A stretch of DNA of 64,000 nucleotides from Methanomassiliicoccales archaeon (GCA_004377185.1 SOIM01000021.1:62001-126000), one strand, 5' to 3'. Counted from the stretch's first letter, positions 44,625-54,373 are shown. Numbers and translations: made by a program. The notes: generated by a model not told the origin, from the letters alone.

Positions 44625-44632
44625 TTTAAATA
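44625..44632 (+). promoter_or_regulatory. TATA box of rpl40e
   Basis: TTTAAATA predicts transcription from about 44655, between the two possible starts of rpl40e, and so favours the ATG at 44661. Confidence 0.6.
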
Positions 44633-44660
44633 CGCGATTCTCAATCGGATGGCGAACGGA

Positions 44661-44810
44661 ATGGCTAGATTTCCAGAGGCCGAGGCAAGACTGCTCAACA
44701 AGAAGATATGCATGAAATGCAGTGCCAGAAATGCTCCCAGAGCCACCCAGTGCAGGAAGTGTGGCAGCAAGGAGCTGAGGCCAAAAGCGAGAGAGGCCAG
44801 GCGACAGTAA
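44661..44810 (+). CDS. rpl40e: 50S ribosomal protein L40e
   Basis: The 49-residue zinc protein reads [12 protein letters not shown] and has the pairs CMKC and CRKC, typical of archaeal L40e. The ATG at 44649 is in frame and would add four residues, but archaeal homologues start with [10 protein letters not shown] and the TATA position favours 44661. Confidence 0.9.
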   Translation: MARFPEAEARLLNKKICMKCSARNAPRATQCRKCGSKELRPKAREARRQ

Positions 44811-44921
44811 CGAGCCAGTTTCCTTTTGGATTTCGAAAGTTATTTAATAGTCCGATTAGCTACCCTTCTCCCACATCCAAATATTGAGGGTGAACGGGGA
44901 CAAGAAGGAGGACTGACCTTG

Positions 44922-47621
44922 ATGGCAAGCAGAATGGGCCGAAGGGGAGCTGTTTTCGCGATCGTCTTTCTACTCACAGTGTCAGGTTACTTTGGGATGA
45001 TCATCCCGGCCGAGGAGTACGAGCCCCAGGGGGGTATGTACGGGGGCGACCTGAGAATCGCTTTGAAGGGTGACATCGAGGAGGACCCACTCCTGGTGAA
45101 TGATAATGCCAGCCTGATGGTGGTCAGCCTGCTGTATGACTCCCTGGCAAGGATTGATTCGATCAGTCTGATGCCCATACCATGGGTCGCGACCGACTGG
45201 AATGTGACGACCGACACGACAGTCAATGTCAGCATCAGGACGGACGTTGAATGGCATGACTCCACGGATGAGAACCCGCGCTACATCACTGCCGATGACA
45301 TAGTGTACACGTTCAATGACGCGGGAGGAATGAAATCGTCAGCGCACTGGGCCGATGTGTTGGTTGGCGTTACGTGCTCAAAGGTTGACGACGACACTGT
45401 GACCTTCGACCTTTCCGGTGCTCCCAACTCAAGAGGCATCTTCTTCAGCAAGGTCCTGACCATGCCGATCATTCCGAGCGGATTTGACTCCAGCTGGGAT
45501 GAGAGCGGTTCCGGACCCTACCAATTCGGAGCTAGAGGCACTTACAGTTACGTGATCGGCGATGATGTTGTTGTGGAGAGCGCTGCAGCCGGCCAGTTGT
45601 ATGCAATTGGAGGTGCTCATTATCACTACATAGCCGATTCCGTGTATGACACAGCTCAGGTTGATTTCTACAAGAACGGTTCCCTGATGTCGGGGACAAC
45701 CTACAACTTGCATCCTGAGAACGGTACGGTGGATTTCACAACACCGCTCAACGGATTCGAGAAGATTACGGCAAACTACAGCATAACGAGCAAGTTCACC
45801 AGCATCGTAGCATTCGAGAGACACTTCGACCGCCGACCCTACCTGGACTCGATAAACTACACCTTCTTCCCGGACAACCCGACCACGACGGAAGTGGATG
45901 AAGCCACGGACGGAACAATAAAGGCGATGATAGACCAATTCGTAGACTTCATCGGATTCCCCTTGGTGGAAGGAAGCCAAAATGTGCTGAGATGGGAGGG
46001 AGACCCGGACCAGAAAAAGCTGTTCGACCCAGACCTCGTACCGCATGTCCTAGTTCAAACGAAGAACCCGACGTTCAAGTTCCTGTACCTGGGCATGAAC
46101 ACAGAGTTCACACCGTTGAACGATCCCCTTTTCCGAAGGGGAATCTCAATGTCCATAAAGAGAGAGCTGGCAAACCTCTACATTCCAACGGCAGTAATCG
46201 CAGATTCTGTCATCCACCCCTCCAATACATTCTGGTATAACGAGTCAATAGACAAGTTCAGAGTGCCCAAGGACGAGGACGGCGACCCCATTTACACCGA
46301 TATCATCAATCACTTCCAGGACAGCGGTTATCTGGACCCGGACGAAGACGGCTTCATGGAGAACCTGACCGGAGCTGATTTCAAACTAAGGCTTTTCGTG
46401 CCTCTCTCCGCAGAGGACCCCTCGGCATCCTCCATCGGTCAGGACATCGGACAGACATTCAATGATGTGGGCATCGATGCCGAGACCATCAATGCTGAGA
46501 CAAGTTCGTTCATGAACGATGTTGTTGCTGGCGATTTCGAGCTCTATCTCACCACCTACGAAGTTGAAGCGGATCCCATCTTCCTCTATGACATTCTGCA
46601 TAAGGACAACATACCACCACTAGGCACAAAAAGGAACTATGTCCGACTGGACAATGCCACAATGAACTCCCTTCTGGACAATGTAAGGACTCAATTGGAT
46701 CAGGACAAGAGAAAGGAATATGTCCAGTCCTCGCTCGCCTGGATAGCTTCGAACGCACCTCTGGCGACCATCTTGCACTTCAATATTCTGGAGGCCTATG
46801 AGAAGGTCAGCTACGAAGGCTGGGTTCAGATGACCGGGGGAGTCAACAACTTCTGGTCATATCTGTACGTTCACTACCAGCAGAAAGGTGAGATGAAAGC
46901 CCAATTTGTGGTTTATGTCAATTCGATAGACTCTGGAGATATACTTGAGTTCGGCGTTTCGGTTACGGACATGATAGACATGCCCCTGGAGGGAGCCTGG
47001 GTGAAAGTGACGAACAGCTATTCGGACGATGTAGTCATCAACTACACGGACTCCGGTGGGTATGCGGGATTCAATTGGACAGCTCCTCATGTCGCCTCAC
47101 CGACCACGGTCGACTTCACCGCCACCGTCACCATTCCGCAATATGACAAGGTCATTGTTGAGAGCTCGATCACGGTTCACCCGATATTGGAGAAACTGGA
47201 AGTCACAATCGGCGTGACAGAGAGCCGCATCAAGTCCGGTGGGGAAACCACCGTTGTGGTGGATGTGAAGGATGACTTCACGGGACTTGCGATCCCCGAT
47301 GCGACCGTTATTCTTAACATAGTCAGGCCCCAGAACGGACCGGGAAGCTTCGGAGCGTTCACCGGTACGACGGATGCCAACGGACGGTTCGAGACCACAT
47401 TCACGGCTGATGTGACCACCTCCATGCAGTTCACGCTGGATGCGTCCGCAGTCGTTGAAGGATACGCGCCGGGAACCTCACAAGCAACATCGGTGATCGT
47501 GGACCCGGTAGCCCAGCCAACGCCGGGATTCGAAGCAGTGATCGTGGTTCTGGCGGTCTTGCTGGCTGTGGTCCTGGTGGGGGCCTGGAGAGGGGCAAGG
47601 TCCAGAAAAGAAAAAGAGTAG
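44922..47621 (+). CDS. Membrane-anchored peptide/solute-binding protein (SBP family 5) with Ig-like domain
   Basis: The 899-residue protein starts at ATG 44922 (TTG 44919 also fits AAGGAGG). A signal helix (about 9-30) precedes an oligopeptide-binding domain (GGDLRIALKGDIEED, ITADDIVYTF, then ASNAPLATILHFN). An Ig-like segment (about 700-865; VTESRIKSGGETTVVVDV) and a C-terminal helix with a basic end anchor it to the membrane. There is no lipobox Cys and no permease or ATPase gene nearby, so it works with a distant transporter or senses ligand only. TATA-like TTATTTAATAG is at 44840-44850. Confidence 0.8.
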   Translation: MASRMGRRGAVFAIVFLLTVSGYFGMIIPAEEYEPQGGMYGGDLRIALKGDIEEDPLLVNDNASLMVVSLLYDSLARIDSISLMPIPWVATDWNVTTDTTVNVSIRTDVEWHDSTDENPRYITADDIVYTFNDAGGMKSSAHWADVLVGVTCSKVDDDTVTFDLSGAPNSRGIFFSKVLTMPIIPSGFDSSWDESGSGPYQFGARGTYSYVIGDDVVVESAAAGQLYAIGGAHYHYIADSVYDTAQVDFYKNGSLMSGTTYNLHPENGTVDFTTPLNGFEKITANYSITSKFTSIVAFERHFDRRPYLDSINYTFFPDNPTTTEVDEATDGTIKAMIDQFVDFIGFPLVEGSQNVLRWEGDPDQKKLFDPDLVPHVLVQTKNPTFKFLYLGMNTEFTPLNDPLFRRGISMSIKRELANLYIPTAVIADSVIHPSNTFWYNESIDKFRVPKDEDGDPIYTDIINHFQDSGYLDPDEDGFMENLTGADFKLRLFVPLSAEDPSASSIGQDIGQTFNDVGIDAETINAETSSFMNDVVAGDFELYLTTYEVEADPIFLYDILHKDNIPPLGTKRNYVRLDNATMNSLLDNVRTQLDQDKRKEYVQSSLAWIASNAPLATILHFNILEAYEKVSYEGWVQMTGGVNNFWSYLYVHYQQKGEMKAQFVVYVNSIDSGDILEFGVSVTDMIDMPLEGAWVKVTNSYSDDVVINYTDSGGYAGFNWTAPHVASPTTVDFTATVTIPQYDKVIVESSITVHPILEKLEVTIGVTESRIKSGGETTVVVDVKDDFTGLAIPDATVILNIVRPQNGPGSFGAFTGTTDANGRFETTFTADVTTSMQFTLDASAVVEGYAPGTSQATSVIVDPVAQPTPGFEAVIVVLAVLLAVVLVGAWRGARSRKEKE

Positions 47622-47665
47622 TGTTTTTGCGAACTTGACCGAAAAGGAAATAATCAGCCCTAGGT

Positions 47666-48919
47666 ATGGACTCTGCGATGTCAAGGGATCTTGTACAGAA
47701 AGGAGTCAAGCGCCTGGAATGGGCTAAGAAGCACATGAAGGTCCTCGAAAAGGTCAGGAATGAGCTCACCAAGAAGAAATCCCTGAAAGGGCAAAGAATC
47801 GGAATGGCCCTGCATGTCGAGGCCAAGACGGGGATGCTCGCTCTAACGCTGAGGGAAGCGGGTGCGGATGTCAGACTTGCCTCCTGCAACCCACTCTCCA
47901 CGGACGATTCGGTCTCCACTGCATTGAATGAACATTTTGGGTTGCCCACATTCGCCAGGAAAGGCGAGACTAAGAAAGAGTACTACTCCAACCTGAACTC
48001 TGTTCTCGATCACGAGCCAGATATACTCATAGACGACGGTTGCGACCTCATCTCACTCGTACACACAAAGAGGAAGAAGCTACTGGATGTCGTCAAAGGT
48101 GCCAATGAGGAAACGACGACCGGGATAATCCGGCTCAGGGCAATGGAGCAGGCCGGAGCCCTGAAGTTCCCGGTAATGTCGGTGAACGACGCCAAGATGA
48201 AGTATCTCTTCGACAACCGATACGGCACGGGCCAGTCCACCCTCGATGGTGTGATTTCAAGCACCAACCTCCTCGTTGCCGGAAAAAAGGTGGTGGTCGC
48301 AGGATACGGATGGTGCGGCAGAGGCATCGCCATGAGAATGAGCGGGATGGGAGGGAATGTGACCGTAACGGAAGTTGACCCCATCCCAGCAATAGAAGCG
48401 AAGCTGGACGGCTTTGCGGTCGAACCAATGATGGATGCGATAAGAGATGCTGATTTTGTCATAACTGCAACTGGCTGTAAAGACGTGGTTTCGGAAAGGC
48501 ATCTCAAGGTGGCCAAGGATGGTTGTGTTCTTGCCAACTCCGGTCATTTTGACAATGAAGTCTCGAAGGTCGCACTGAAGAAGCTCTCCAAGAAGAAGAG
48601 AAATGTCAGGGATTTCGTGGAAGAGTACAGCCTGAAGAACGGCAGGAAGGTATACCTCCTGGGTGAGGGAAGGCTGATAAACCTGGTGGCGGGACAGGGC
48701 CATCCCGTTGAGATAATGGACATGAGCTTCAGCATTCAGGCCCTCTGCACGAGATATCTCCTGGTGAACCATAAGAAACTGGAAAACAAGGTCTATGACG
48801 TTCCAAAGAGTATCGATGAGAAGGTGGCGAAGATAAGATTGAAGAGCTGGAGAGTCAAGATCGACAACCTGTCCCAGGAACAGAAGGAATATCTCTCCGG
48901 TTGGTCTGAAGGGACGTGA
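47666..48919 (+). CDS. ahcY: S-adenosylhomocysteine hydrolase
   Basis: The 417-residue enzyme splits S-adenosylhomocysteine to adenosine and homocysteine. It has NPLSTDDSV, DDGCDLIS, the NAD-binding AGYGWCGRGIAMRM, EVDPIPAIEA and the C-terminal GRLINLVAGQGHPVEIMDMS. Some archaeal members act on S-inosylhomocysteine, which cannot be excluded. It is followed at 23 bp by a HAD phosphatase gene and then a PfkB kinase gene. Confidence 0.9.
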   Translation: MDSAMSRDLVQKGVKRLEWAKKHMKVLEKVRNELTKKKSLKGQRIGMALHVEAKTGMLALTLREAGADVRLASCNPLSTDDSVSTALNEHFGLPTFARKGETKKEYYSNLNSVLDHEPDILIDDGCDLISLVHTKRKKLLDVVKGANEETTTGIIRLRAMEQAGALKFPVMSVNDAKMKYLFDNRYGTGQSTLDGVISSTNLLVAGKKVVVAGYGWCGRGIAMRMSGMGGNVTVTEVDPIPAIEAKLDGFAVEPMMDAIRDADFVITATGCKDVVSERHLKVAKDGCVLANSGHFDNEVSKVALKKLSKKKRNVRDFVEEYSLKNGRKVYLLGEGRLINLVAGQGHPVEIMDMSFSIQALCTRYLLVNHKKLENKVYDVPKSIDEKVAKIRLKSWRVKIDNLSQEQKEYLSGWSEGT

Positions 48920-48942
48920 ACTGCTGGAAATGAGGCTGGACT

Positions 48943-49590
48943 GTGCGATCTCGTGAGGGTTTTGCATTCGCTTCCGACTTCGATGGGACCATTACCGAGA
49001 AGGATGTGGCCGCCATGCTGCTCCATGAGTTCGCGGACGAGAAATGGCTGGACGTTGAGGAGGATTTCAGGAACAGGAAGCTGAGCTGCAGGGAGACTCT
49101 TAAGAGGGAGTTCGAACTGTTGCAGGGCGGAAGGCAGCAACTCATCGAGTATGTGGACAGGCATGCGAGGATCGATCCCAACTTCAAACCCTTCCTATCC
49201 CTCTGCGAGAGAAGGGGCATTCCGGTGAGAATTGTGAGCGAGGGACTGGACTTCTACATCGAACACCTGTTGGGAAAGCACGGGATTGAGATTGACTTCT
49301 TCACGAACAGGGCGCACTTCGAGAATGGAGGCATAAGGATAAGCTTCCCGAACTCCTCGGAGGAGTGTGATGACTGCGGCACATGCAAACTTCAATTGCT
49401 CAAGGACTGGAAGGAGGAGGGGAGAGACATAGTCTATGCCGGAGACGGTGTGAGCGACATATGTCCAGCAGAGTCGGCAGATGTGGTCTTTGCGAAAGGG
49501 GATTTGCTCTCGCATTTTAGGAAGGAGAGACTGGATCACATAGAGTTCAAGGATTTCGGAGACATCATCTCAGAAATGGAGAGGTGGTAA
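48943..49590 (+). CDS. HAD-IB phosphatase, MtnX/SerB-like
   Basis: The 215-residue protein has the HAD motifs DFDGTIT (motif I), VSEG (motif II) and YAGDGVSD (motif IV). It starts at GTG 48943. The segment CDDCGTCK could bind metal, as in MtnX-like members. Relatives remove phosphate from phosphoserine or a methionine-salvage intermediate; the neighbours ahcY and PfkB favour methyl-cycle or nucleoside chemistry. The exact substrate is open. Confidence 0.72.
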   Translation: MRSREGFAFASDFDGTITEKDVAAMLLHEFADEKWLDVEEDFRNRKLSCRETLKREFELLQGGRQQLIEYVDRHARIDPNFKPFLSLCERRGIPVRIVSEGLDFYIEHLLGKHGIEIDFFTNRAHFENGGIRISFPNSSEECDDCGTCKLQLLKDWKEEGRDIVYAGDGVSDICPAESADVVFAKGDLLSHFRKERLDHIEFKDFGDIISEMERW

Positions 49591-49593
49591 GGT

Positions 49594-50508
49594 ATGACTG
49601 AGAACTTCCTGGGAGTATTTGGCCACGTGGTGGTTGACAACATATTCAGCGTTCCGAGACTTCCCGCTCCGAACTCGTCTACGGCCACCTCGGGACGAGA
49701 GGTCCTCTACGGGGGCACGGGAGCCAACATGGCTGTGATTGCCTCCTGTCTTGGAGTGAGAACCGCACTGGCCTCATTCGTCGGAGAGGATTTTCCTGAT
49801 GAATATTTGCGATTGCTGAGAGATGCGAACATTGACTTGAAGGACTTGGAGGTCATGAAGGGATATTCAACGCCGCAAGCCTGGATCTTCGTGGACCCAA
49901 ATCAGAATCAGGTAACGATAATCGACCAAGGTGCTATGGGCGATGCCAACAAATTCGAGCTACAGAAGCACACCATTGAGAGCTCCCAGGTCATTCACAT
50001 AGGAACGGGGAGGCCGGAATACTACCAGAAGGTGGTTGATATGGCTTCCAGTCTCAACAAGAAGATAGCGTTCGATCCCGCACAGGAGCTCTCGTACGTG
50101 TACACCGCGGAATCCTTCAAGAGTATCATCCAGCGCTCGAACTACTTCTTCGCGAACGAGTCTGAGATTGAGCAGGCACTTTCCTATCTGGGCCTGAAGG
50201 GAACGAACGATCTCCTGGAATATGTGGATGTGCTGATCGTAACAAAGGGAGAGAGGGGCAGTACCATCTTGACCCAAGATGACCGGATATCAATACCATC
50301 CATCAAACCAAAACATATTAGGGACATCACCGGTGCAGGAGACGCCTACCGAGCTGGCTTCTATGCTGGGTTGGAAAGAGAACAAGACTTGGAGAAGTGC
50401 GGTTTGATTGGTGCCGCCACTGCCAGTTACATAGTCGAAGAAAAGGGGCCTCAGACCAACATACCAACGTGGGAGTCTATCGAAGCAAGACTTGGGAATC
50501 TAGTGTGA
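49594..50508 (+). CDS. PfkB-family kinase, possible nucleoside kinase
   Basis: The 304-residue protein has the ribokinase signatures GGTGANMAVIASCLG and DITGAGDAYRAGFYAG (catalytic Asp). It starts 3 bp after the HAD gene. Archaeal PfkB proteins of this size include adenosine/inosine kinases. Next to ahcY, phosphorylation of released adenosine is attractive, but sugar kinases share all visible motifs. Confidence 0.8.
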   Translation: MTENFLGVFGHVVVDNIFSVPRLPAPNSSTATSGREVLYGGTGANMAVIASCLGVRTALASFVGEDFPDEYLRLLRDANIDLKDLEVMKGYSTPQAWIFVDPNQNQVTIIDQGAMGDANKFELQKHTIESSQVIHIGTGRPEYYQKVVDMASSLNKKIAFDPAQELSYVYTAESFKSIIQRSNYFFANESEIEQALSYLGLKGTNDLLEYVDVLIVTKGERGSTILTQDDRISIPSIKPKHIRDITGAGDAYRAGFYAGLEREQDLEKCGLIGAATASYIVEEKGPQTNIPTWESIEARLGNLV

Positions 50509-50596
50509 TTATTCCAAATACTGGTCACTGGACTTCTCAAACGCATATAGAAAGATTTAATTACGGTCACAACTTTCCCATCTCGGGTTGTTGGAT

Positions 50597-50830
50597 ATGG
50601 CTATTGGATTCGTTCTCATAAGCACCGCTCCAGCAAAGGAGCATGACGTCTATGAGAAGCTTCGGACAGTGCCCGAGATCGTCGAGCTTCATCCCCTGTT
50701 CGGGGAATATGATCTCATAGCAAAGATAGAGGCGGACGATTTCAATGTGCTCGGACAGATAGTCGTGGACAAGATAAGAACAATCCCGGGAGTTATTGAC
50801 ACAAAGACCCTTACGGGTATCAGGTTCTAG
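50597..50830 (+). CDS. Stand-alone Lrp/AsnC ligand-binding (RAM) domain protein
   Basis: The 77-residue protein is a single alpha-beta RAM domain (GFVLISTAPAKEHDVYEKL, GEYDLIAKIEADDFNVLG, GVIDTKTLTGIRF). No helix-turn-helix is present. Such proteins sense amino acids or pair with full-length Lrp regulators. A TATA-like GATTTAATTAC lies about 40 bp upstream. Confidence 0.82.
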   Translation: MAIGFVLISTAPAKEHDVYEKLRTVPEIVELHPLFGEYDLIAKIEADDFNVLGQIVVDKIRTIPGVIDTKTLTGIRF

Positions 50831-50841
50831 GAGGTTGAAAG

Positions 50842-51159
50842 ATGGCAGGTATAGATTTCTGGGATCCAGGGCATATCATTACCGTATTTTTGTTGATCTT
50901 CGCACTGTTCCTCGTGATAACGGGGGCCTTTACTGCTTATTTTGGTAGCGGCAAAAGCCGGAAGATTGGAGCAGGTCTTCTGGTGGGTGGCCTGGTAATC
51001 GGCATACTCTGGTCATTCCTCTGCAGTAGCTACGGACCGCTTGACGGTGTAGCCCCTGTGGGACAGTTGATAGTTCAGACCATTGGCGTGCTTCTCTTTG
51101 CAGTCTTGGGAGCGGCCGCGGCCATTGGACTGTTCCTCCTGGCCATAATGAAGTCCTAG
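50842..51159 (+). CDS. Small membrane protein, three helices
   Basis: The 105-residue protein has hydrophobic helices at about 12-33, 42-62 and 75-101. GGAGG lies 7 bp before the ATG, 11 bp after the RAM-domain gene. I recognise no family; function is unknown. Confidence 0.65.
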   Translation: MAGIDFWDPGHIITVFLLIFALFLVITGAFTAYFGSGKSRKIGAGLLVGGLVIGILWSFLCSSYGPLDGVAPVGQLIVQTIGVLLFAVLGAAAAIGLFLLAIMKS

Positions 51160-51202
51160 TTCCGGGAAACTATTATTTCCTAAGTCGCCTTTTAAGGACT
51201 CA

Positions 51203-51667
51203 ATGTCGGTGCTAATAATCCTGGGAAGCAAGAGCGATTTACCAGTTGGAAAAAAAGCGAAGGATATTCTGAACCAGTTCCGCGTGAAGAACAAGATGGT
51301 GGTCGCTTCTGCACACCGGACCCCCCGGCATCTGGCTGAGATCATTGAGAAGAGCGAGGCACAGGTTTTCATCGCCATAGCCGGTCTGTCAGCTGCACTC
51401 CCGGGAGCGGTGGCATCGCACACCACAAAGCCCGTGATAGGAGTGCCGGTGAGCGGGAGCGTGAACCTGGATTCCATTCTCTCAATCGTTCAAATGCCAC
51501 CGGGCGTACCGGTCGCTGCCGTGGGACTGGACAGAGGTGAGAACGCGGCCCTTCTGGCTGTCGAAATACTCGCCCTTTCGGACGAGAAGCTTGCCAAGGA
51601 CCTCGAGAAGCACAGGATGAAACTGCAAGAGTGGATCATCGAAGACTCAAAGAGCTTGGGTGATTGA
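51203..51667 (+). CDS. purE: PurE-like phosphoribosylaminoimidazole carboxylase/mutase
   Basis: The 154-residue protein has LGSKSDL, SAHRTP and [24 protein letters not shown]. The AGLSAALPG stretch differs from the AGGAAHLPG of class I (mutase) enzymes and resembles class II, which carboxylates AIR with CO2 directly. It abuts guaAb. Confidence 0.85.
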   Translation: MSVLIILGSKSDLPVGKKAKDILNQFRVKNKMVVASAHRTPRHLAEIIEKSEAQVFIAIAGLSAALPGAVASHTTKPVIGVPVSGSVNLDSILSIVQMPPGVPVAAVGLDRGENAALLAVEILALSDEKLAKDLEKHRMKLQEWIIEDSKSLGD

Positions 51668-52612
51668 TTGTTCGATCCTTCCAAGTTCATCGATGAGAGC
51701 GTAGAGAAACTAAGAGAGGACATAGACGGAAAAGCGATTGTCGCGACATCTGGAGGGGTGGACAGCACCGTCGCGGCCGTTCTGCTCAGCAGGGCGATAG
51801 GAGAGAACCTCCTCAGCGTTTATGTGGACACCGGACTGATGAGAAAGGGGGAAGGGGAGCAGATCTCCAAGACGCTGGACCAACTTGGTGTGAACTATGA
51901 AATCGTTAATGCTCGTGATGAGTTCTTCTCCGCGTTGAAGGGTGTGGTGGACCCCGAGAAGAAGAGGATGGCCATAGGTGCGAAGTTCATCGAGATTTTT
52001 GAGAGGGTTGCCAAGGGAATGGGTGCGGAATATCTGGTGCAGGGGACGATAGCACCGGACTGGATAGAGAGCGGAGGGGAGTTGAGGGACACCATCAAAT
52101 CCCATCACAATGTTGGTGGTTTGCCTGAACAGATGGAACTGAAACTTGTTGAGCCGCTCCGAGACCTGTACAAGGATGAAGTGAGAGAGGTCGCAAGAGA
52201 ACTGGGAATCGAGGTTTCTGAGAGGCAGCCCTTCCCAGGTCCCGCCATGGCGATACGCATTCTCGGAGAAGTCACGCCAGAATCAGCCGAGCTCGCAAGG
52301 GAAGCGTGTGCGATTGTTGAGCAGGAGATAGAGCGAGCCGCGGCTGATGGCGAGATGGAGCTTCCCTGGCAGTACTTCGCATCCGTTCTAAACGTGAAAT
52401 CGGTCGGGGTCCGAGGAGACATTCGTGCTTATGGTTATACTGTCGTTGTCAGAGCAGTTCAATCGATTGACGGCATGACCGCCTCCTATTCCAAGATACC
52501 TCACGAGGTTCTGGACAGGATTTCCATAAGAGTCACGAACGAATTGAACCAGATCAACAGGGTCGTCTACGACATAACCAACAAGCCACCAGCCACAATA
52601 GAATGGGAGTGA
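51668..52612 (+). CDS. guaAb: GMP synthase, PPase subunit
   Basis: The 314-residue subunit adenylates XMP and accepts ammonia from GuaAa. It has the P-loop SGGVDSTVAA, GTIAPDWIESGG, LKLVEPLRDLYKDEVREVA and RQPFPGPAMAIRILGE. It starts at TTG directly after the purE stop. The end IRVTNELNQINRVVYDITNKPPATIEWE-type C-terminal dimer region is full length. Confidence 0.9.
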   Translation: MFDPSKFIDESVEKLREDIDGKAIVATSGGVDSTVAAVLLSRAIGENLLSVYVDTGLMRKGEGEQISKTLDQLGVNYEIVNARDEFFSALKGVVDPEKKRMAIGAKFIEIFERVAKGMGAEYLVQGTIAPDWIESGGELRDTIKSHHNVGGLPEQMELKLVEPLRDLYKDEVREVARELGIEVSERQPFPGPAMAIRILGEVTPESAELAREACAIVEQEIERAAADGEMELPWQYFASVLNVKSVGVRGDIRAYGYTVVVRAVQSIDGMTASYSKIPHEVLDRISIRVTNELNQINRVVYDITNKPPATIEWE

Positions 52613-52623
52613 CTTTTCAAAAG

Positions 52624-52630
52624 CTATAAG
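52624..52630 (+). promoter_or_regulatory. TATA box of guaAa
   Basis: CTATAAG lies about 27 bp before the GTG at 52654, which implies a leaderless transcript for guaAa separate from guaAb. Confidence 0.6.
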
Positions 52631-52653
52631 AGCGGGGCAGTCAATCTCCCGTT

Positions 52654-53223
52654 GTGAAGATCTTCGTAGTGGACAACGGTGGACAATGGACGCACCGGGA
52701 GTGGAGGGTCCTGAAGTACCTGGGAATGAATACGAGAATCATTCCTAACACAACTCCTCTCAAGGACTTGGAGGTGGACGGTCTGGTGCTTTCGGGAGGA
52801 GCGCCTAGAGTGGGAGTTGATTCAGAGAAAATGGGCAGGAACGGAGAGTACCTGGATGAAGCAAGTTTTCCCATACTGGGCATATGCGCCGGCCATCAAT
52901 ACATGGCCCAGCACTTTGGAGGCAGGGCGGAACCCTCGGGCATACCAGAATTCGGTAAGACGCAAGTGTTCGTGGACGAGGAGGATGAGCTCTTCCTTAA
53001 TCTCCCATCGAGCTTCCAGGCCTGGTTGTCACACAACGATGAGGTCAGCGAACTACCCCGGGACTTCCTGTCACTGGCCCATTCGAACAACTGCAAGCAC
53101 CAGGCGATGAAGCATCTCAAGAGACCCATCTACGGGGTCCAATTCCATCCCGAAGTGGAGCACACCGAGCACGGGTATGAAATATTCAAGAATTTCCTCA
53201 AGGTCTGTGAGGAGATGAGATGA
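52654..53223 (+). CDS. guaAa: GMP synthase, glutamine amidotransferase subunit
   Basis: The 189-residue class I amidotransferase has the nucleophile in LGICAGHQYMA, and GVQFHPEVEHTEHG supplies the His-Glu pair. It feeds ammonia to GuaAb. Split GMP synthase is usual in archaea. The stop overlaps the next small gene by 4 bp. Confidence 0.9.
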   Translation: MKIFVVDNGGQWTHREWRVLKYLGMNTRIIPNTTPLKDLEVDGLVLSGGAPRVGVDSEKMGRNGEYLDEASFPILGICAGHQYMAQHFGGRAEPSGIPEFGKTQVFVDEEDELFLNLPSSFQAWLSHNDEVSELPRDFLSLAHSNNCKHQAMKHLKRPIYGVQFHPEVEHTEHGYEIFKNFLKVCEEMR

Positions 53224-53429
53224 GAGAGCAGGACAAAACCAGAGCGATCTTGGATGCCATCAAGGACCTGCACACGAACGAGACCTTTGAGAGGGCCCTG
53301 GGAAGGATAGTGAGGAATCGGAGAATGAGCTACGAAGACTATATGGACATCATTGCTGAAATCCGAGAACTGGCCAATAAGAAGAAGATTGACCTTGTTG
53401 AGGCAGCTAGAAGAATCGTCAAGGATTAA
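53220..53429 (+). CDS. Small helical protein of unknown function
   Basis: The 69-residue protein is charged and helical (GRIVRNRRMSYEDYMDIIAE, then LVEAARRIVKD). It overlaps guaAa by 4 bp and so is probably translated with it. Its last 4 bp overlap the convergent dehydrogenase gene. I recognise no family. Confidence 0.6.
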   Translation: MREQDKTRAILDAIKDLHTNETFERALGRIVRNRRMSYEDYMDIIAEIRELANKKKIDLVEAARRIVKD

Positions 53430-54373
53430 GGATTATAGATTTCTCTATTCACCACAAAATCGGGTTGCTGCCCGGAAAGCACTTTGTCCACCTGCTCGGC
53501 TGTGGTCATCCCTGCCTTGTTCTGCCCTTCGACGGTGGATGCACCCAGGTGGGGAGTGAATATGACGTTCGGTGCGCCAAGCAATGGACTTCCTTCGGGC
53601 GGCTCATTCTCGAACACATCAAGGGCCGCACCCCGGATCTCGCCGTTCTCCAGGGCTTCGACCAGGGCCGTCTCGTCCATTATTGGTCCTCTGGCACAGT
53701 TGACGAGGTATACGGAGTTCTTCATCTTCTTGAACTGTTCCCTGCCTATCATCCCCCTGGTCTCGTCCGTCAACAGAGCGTGGATCGATATGTAGTCCGA
53801 GTTCTCGAGCAGGTCCTCCATGGTTGTGAGCTTCACGCCTATCTTGTCCGCAACCTCTTGAGGAAGATATGGATCAAAGGCTATGGTTTCCATCCCGAAG
53901 GCCTTCGCACGAGAGGCCACCTCCGCGCCTATCCTACCGCACCCGACCATACCCAGTGTCTTTCCCATGAGCTCGTTGCCCATCAGTTTCTTCTTCTCCC
54001 ACTTTCCTTCCTTCATGCTCCTATCGGCGTACGGAAGATGTCTTGCCAGAGAGATCATGTGTCCAACTGCCAGCTCGGCCACCGAGACAGTGCTGGACAT
54101 GGGAGCGTTCACGACGGGTATCTTCTTCTCGGTCGCATATTGGACGTCTATGTTGTCCACCCCGATGCCTGCCCTGCCAATCACCTTCAGCTTCGCTCCT
54201 TTGTCTATCACTTCCCTTGGGACCTTTGTCTTTCCTCGGACAATGAGTGCATCGTAGTCCGGAATCACATTTGGAAGATCCTCTTTCTCATGAAACTGCG
54301 CGGTCACCTCGTATTTCGACCTCAACATCTCTATGGCACTTTCAGCTATCGCGTCATTGATAAGCACTTTCAT
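53426..54373 (-). CDS. serA: D-2-hydroxyacid (phosphoglycerate-type) dehydrogenase
   Basis: The 315-residue NAD-dependent enzyme has RAGIGVDNIDV, the NAD site GMVGCGRIGAEVA, NCARGPIMDETAL and the catalytic His in TPHLGAST. It ends just after the dehydrogenase domain, without the C-terminal ACT domain of full SerA (usually over 500 residues). It may make phosphohydroxypyruvate for serine, or reduce another 2-oxoacid. TATA-like TTTAATAG is near 54402-54409 on the minus strand. Confidence 0.82.
   Translation of the reverse strand: MKVLINDAIAESAIEMLRSKYEVTAQFHEKEDLPNVIPDYDALIVRGKTKVPREVIDKGAKLKVIGRAGIGVDNIDVQYATEKKIPVVNAPMSSTVSVAELAVGHMISLARHLPYADRSMKEGKWEKKKLMGNELMGKTLGMVGCGRIGAEVASRAKAFGMETIAFDPYLPQEVADKIGVKLTTMEDLLENSDYISIHALLTDETRGMIGREQFKKMKNSVYLVNCARGPIMDETALVEALENGEIRGAALDVFENEPPEGSPLLGAPNVIFTPHLGASTVEGQNKAGMTTAEQVDKVLSGQQPDFVVNREIYNP

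Noticed and set aside
53426-54373. SerA-like gene considered truncated
   Set aside because: The catalytic and NAD domains are complete and many archaeal members lack the ACT domain, so no damage is evident.
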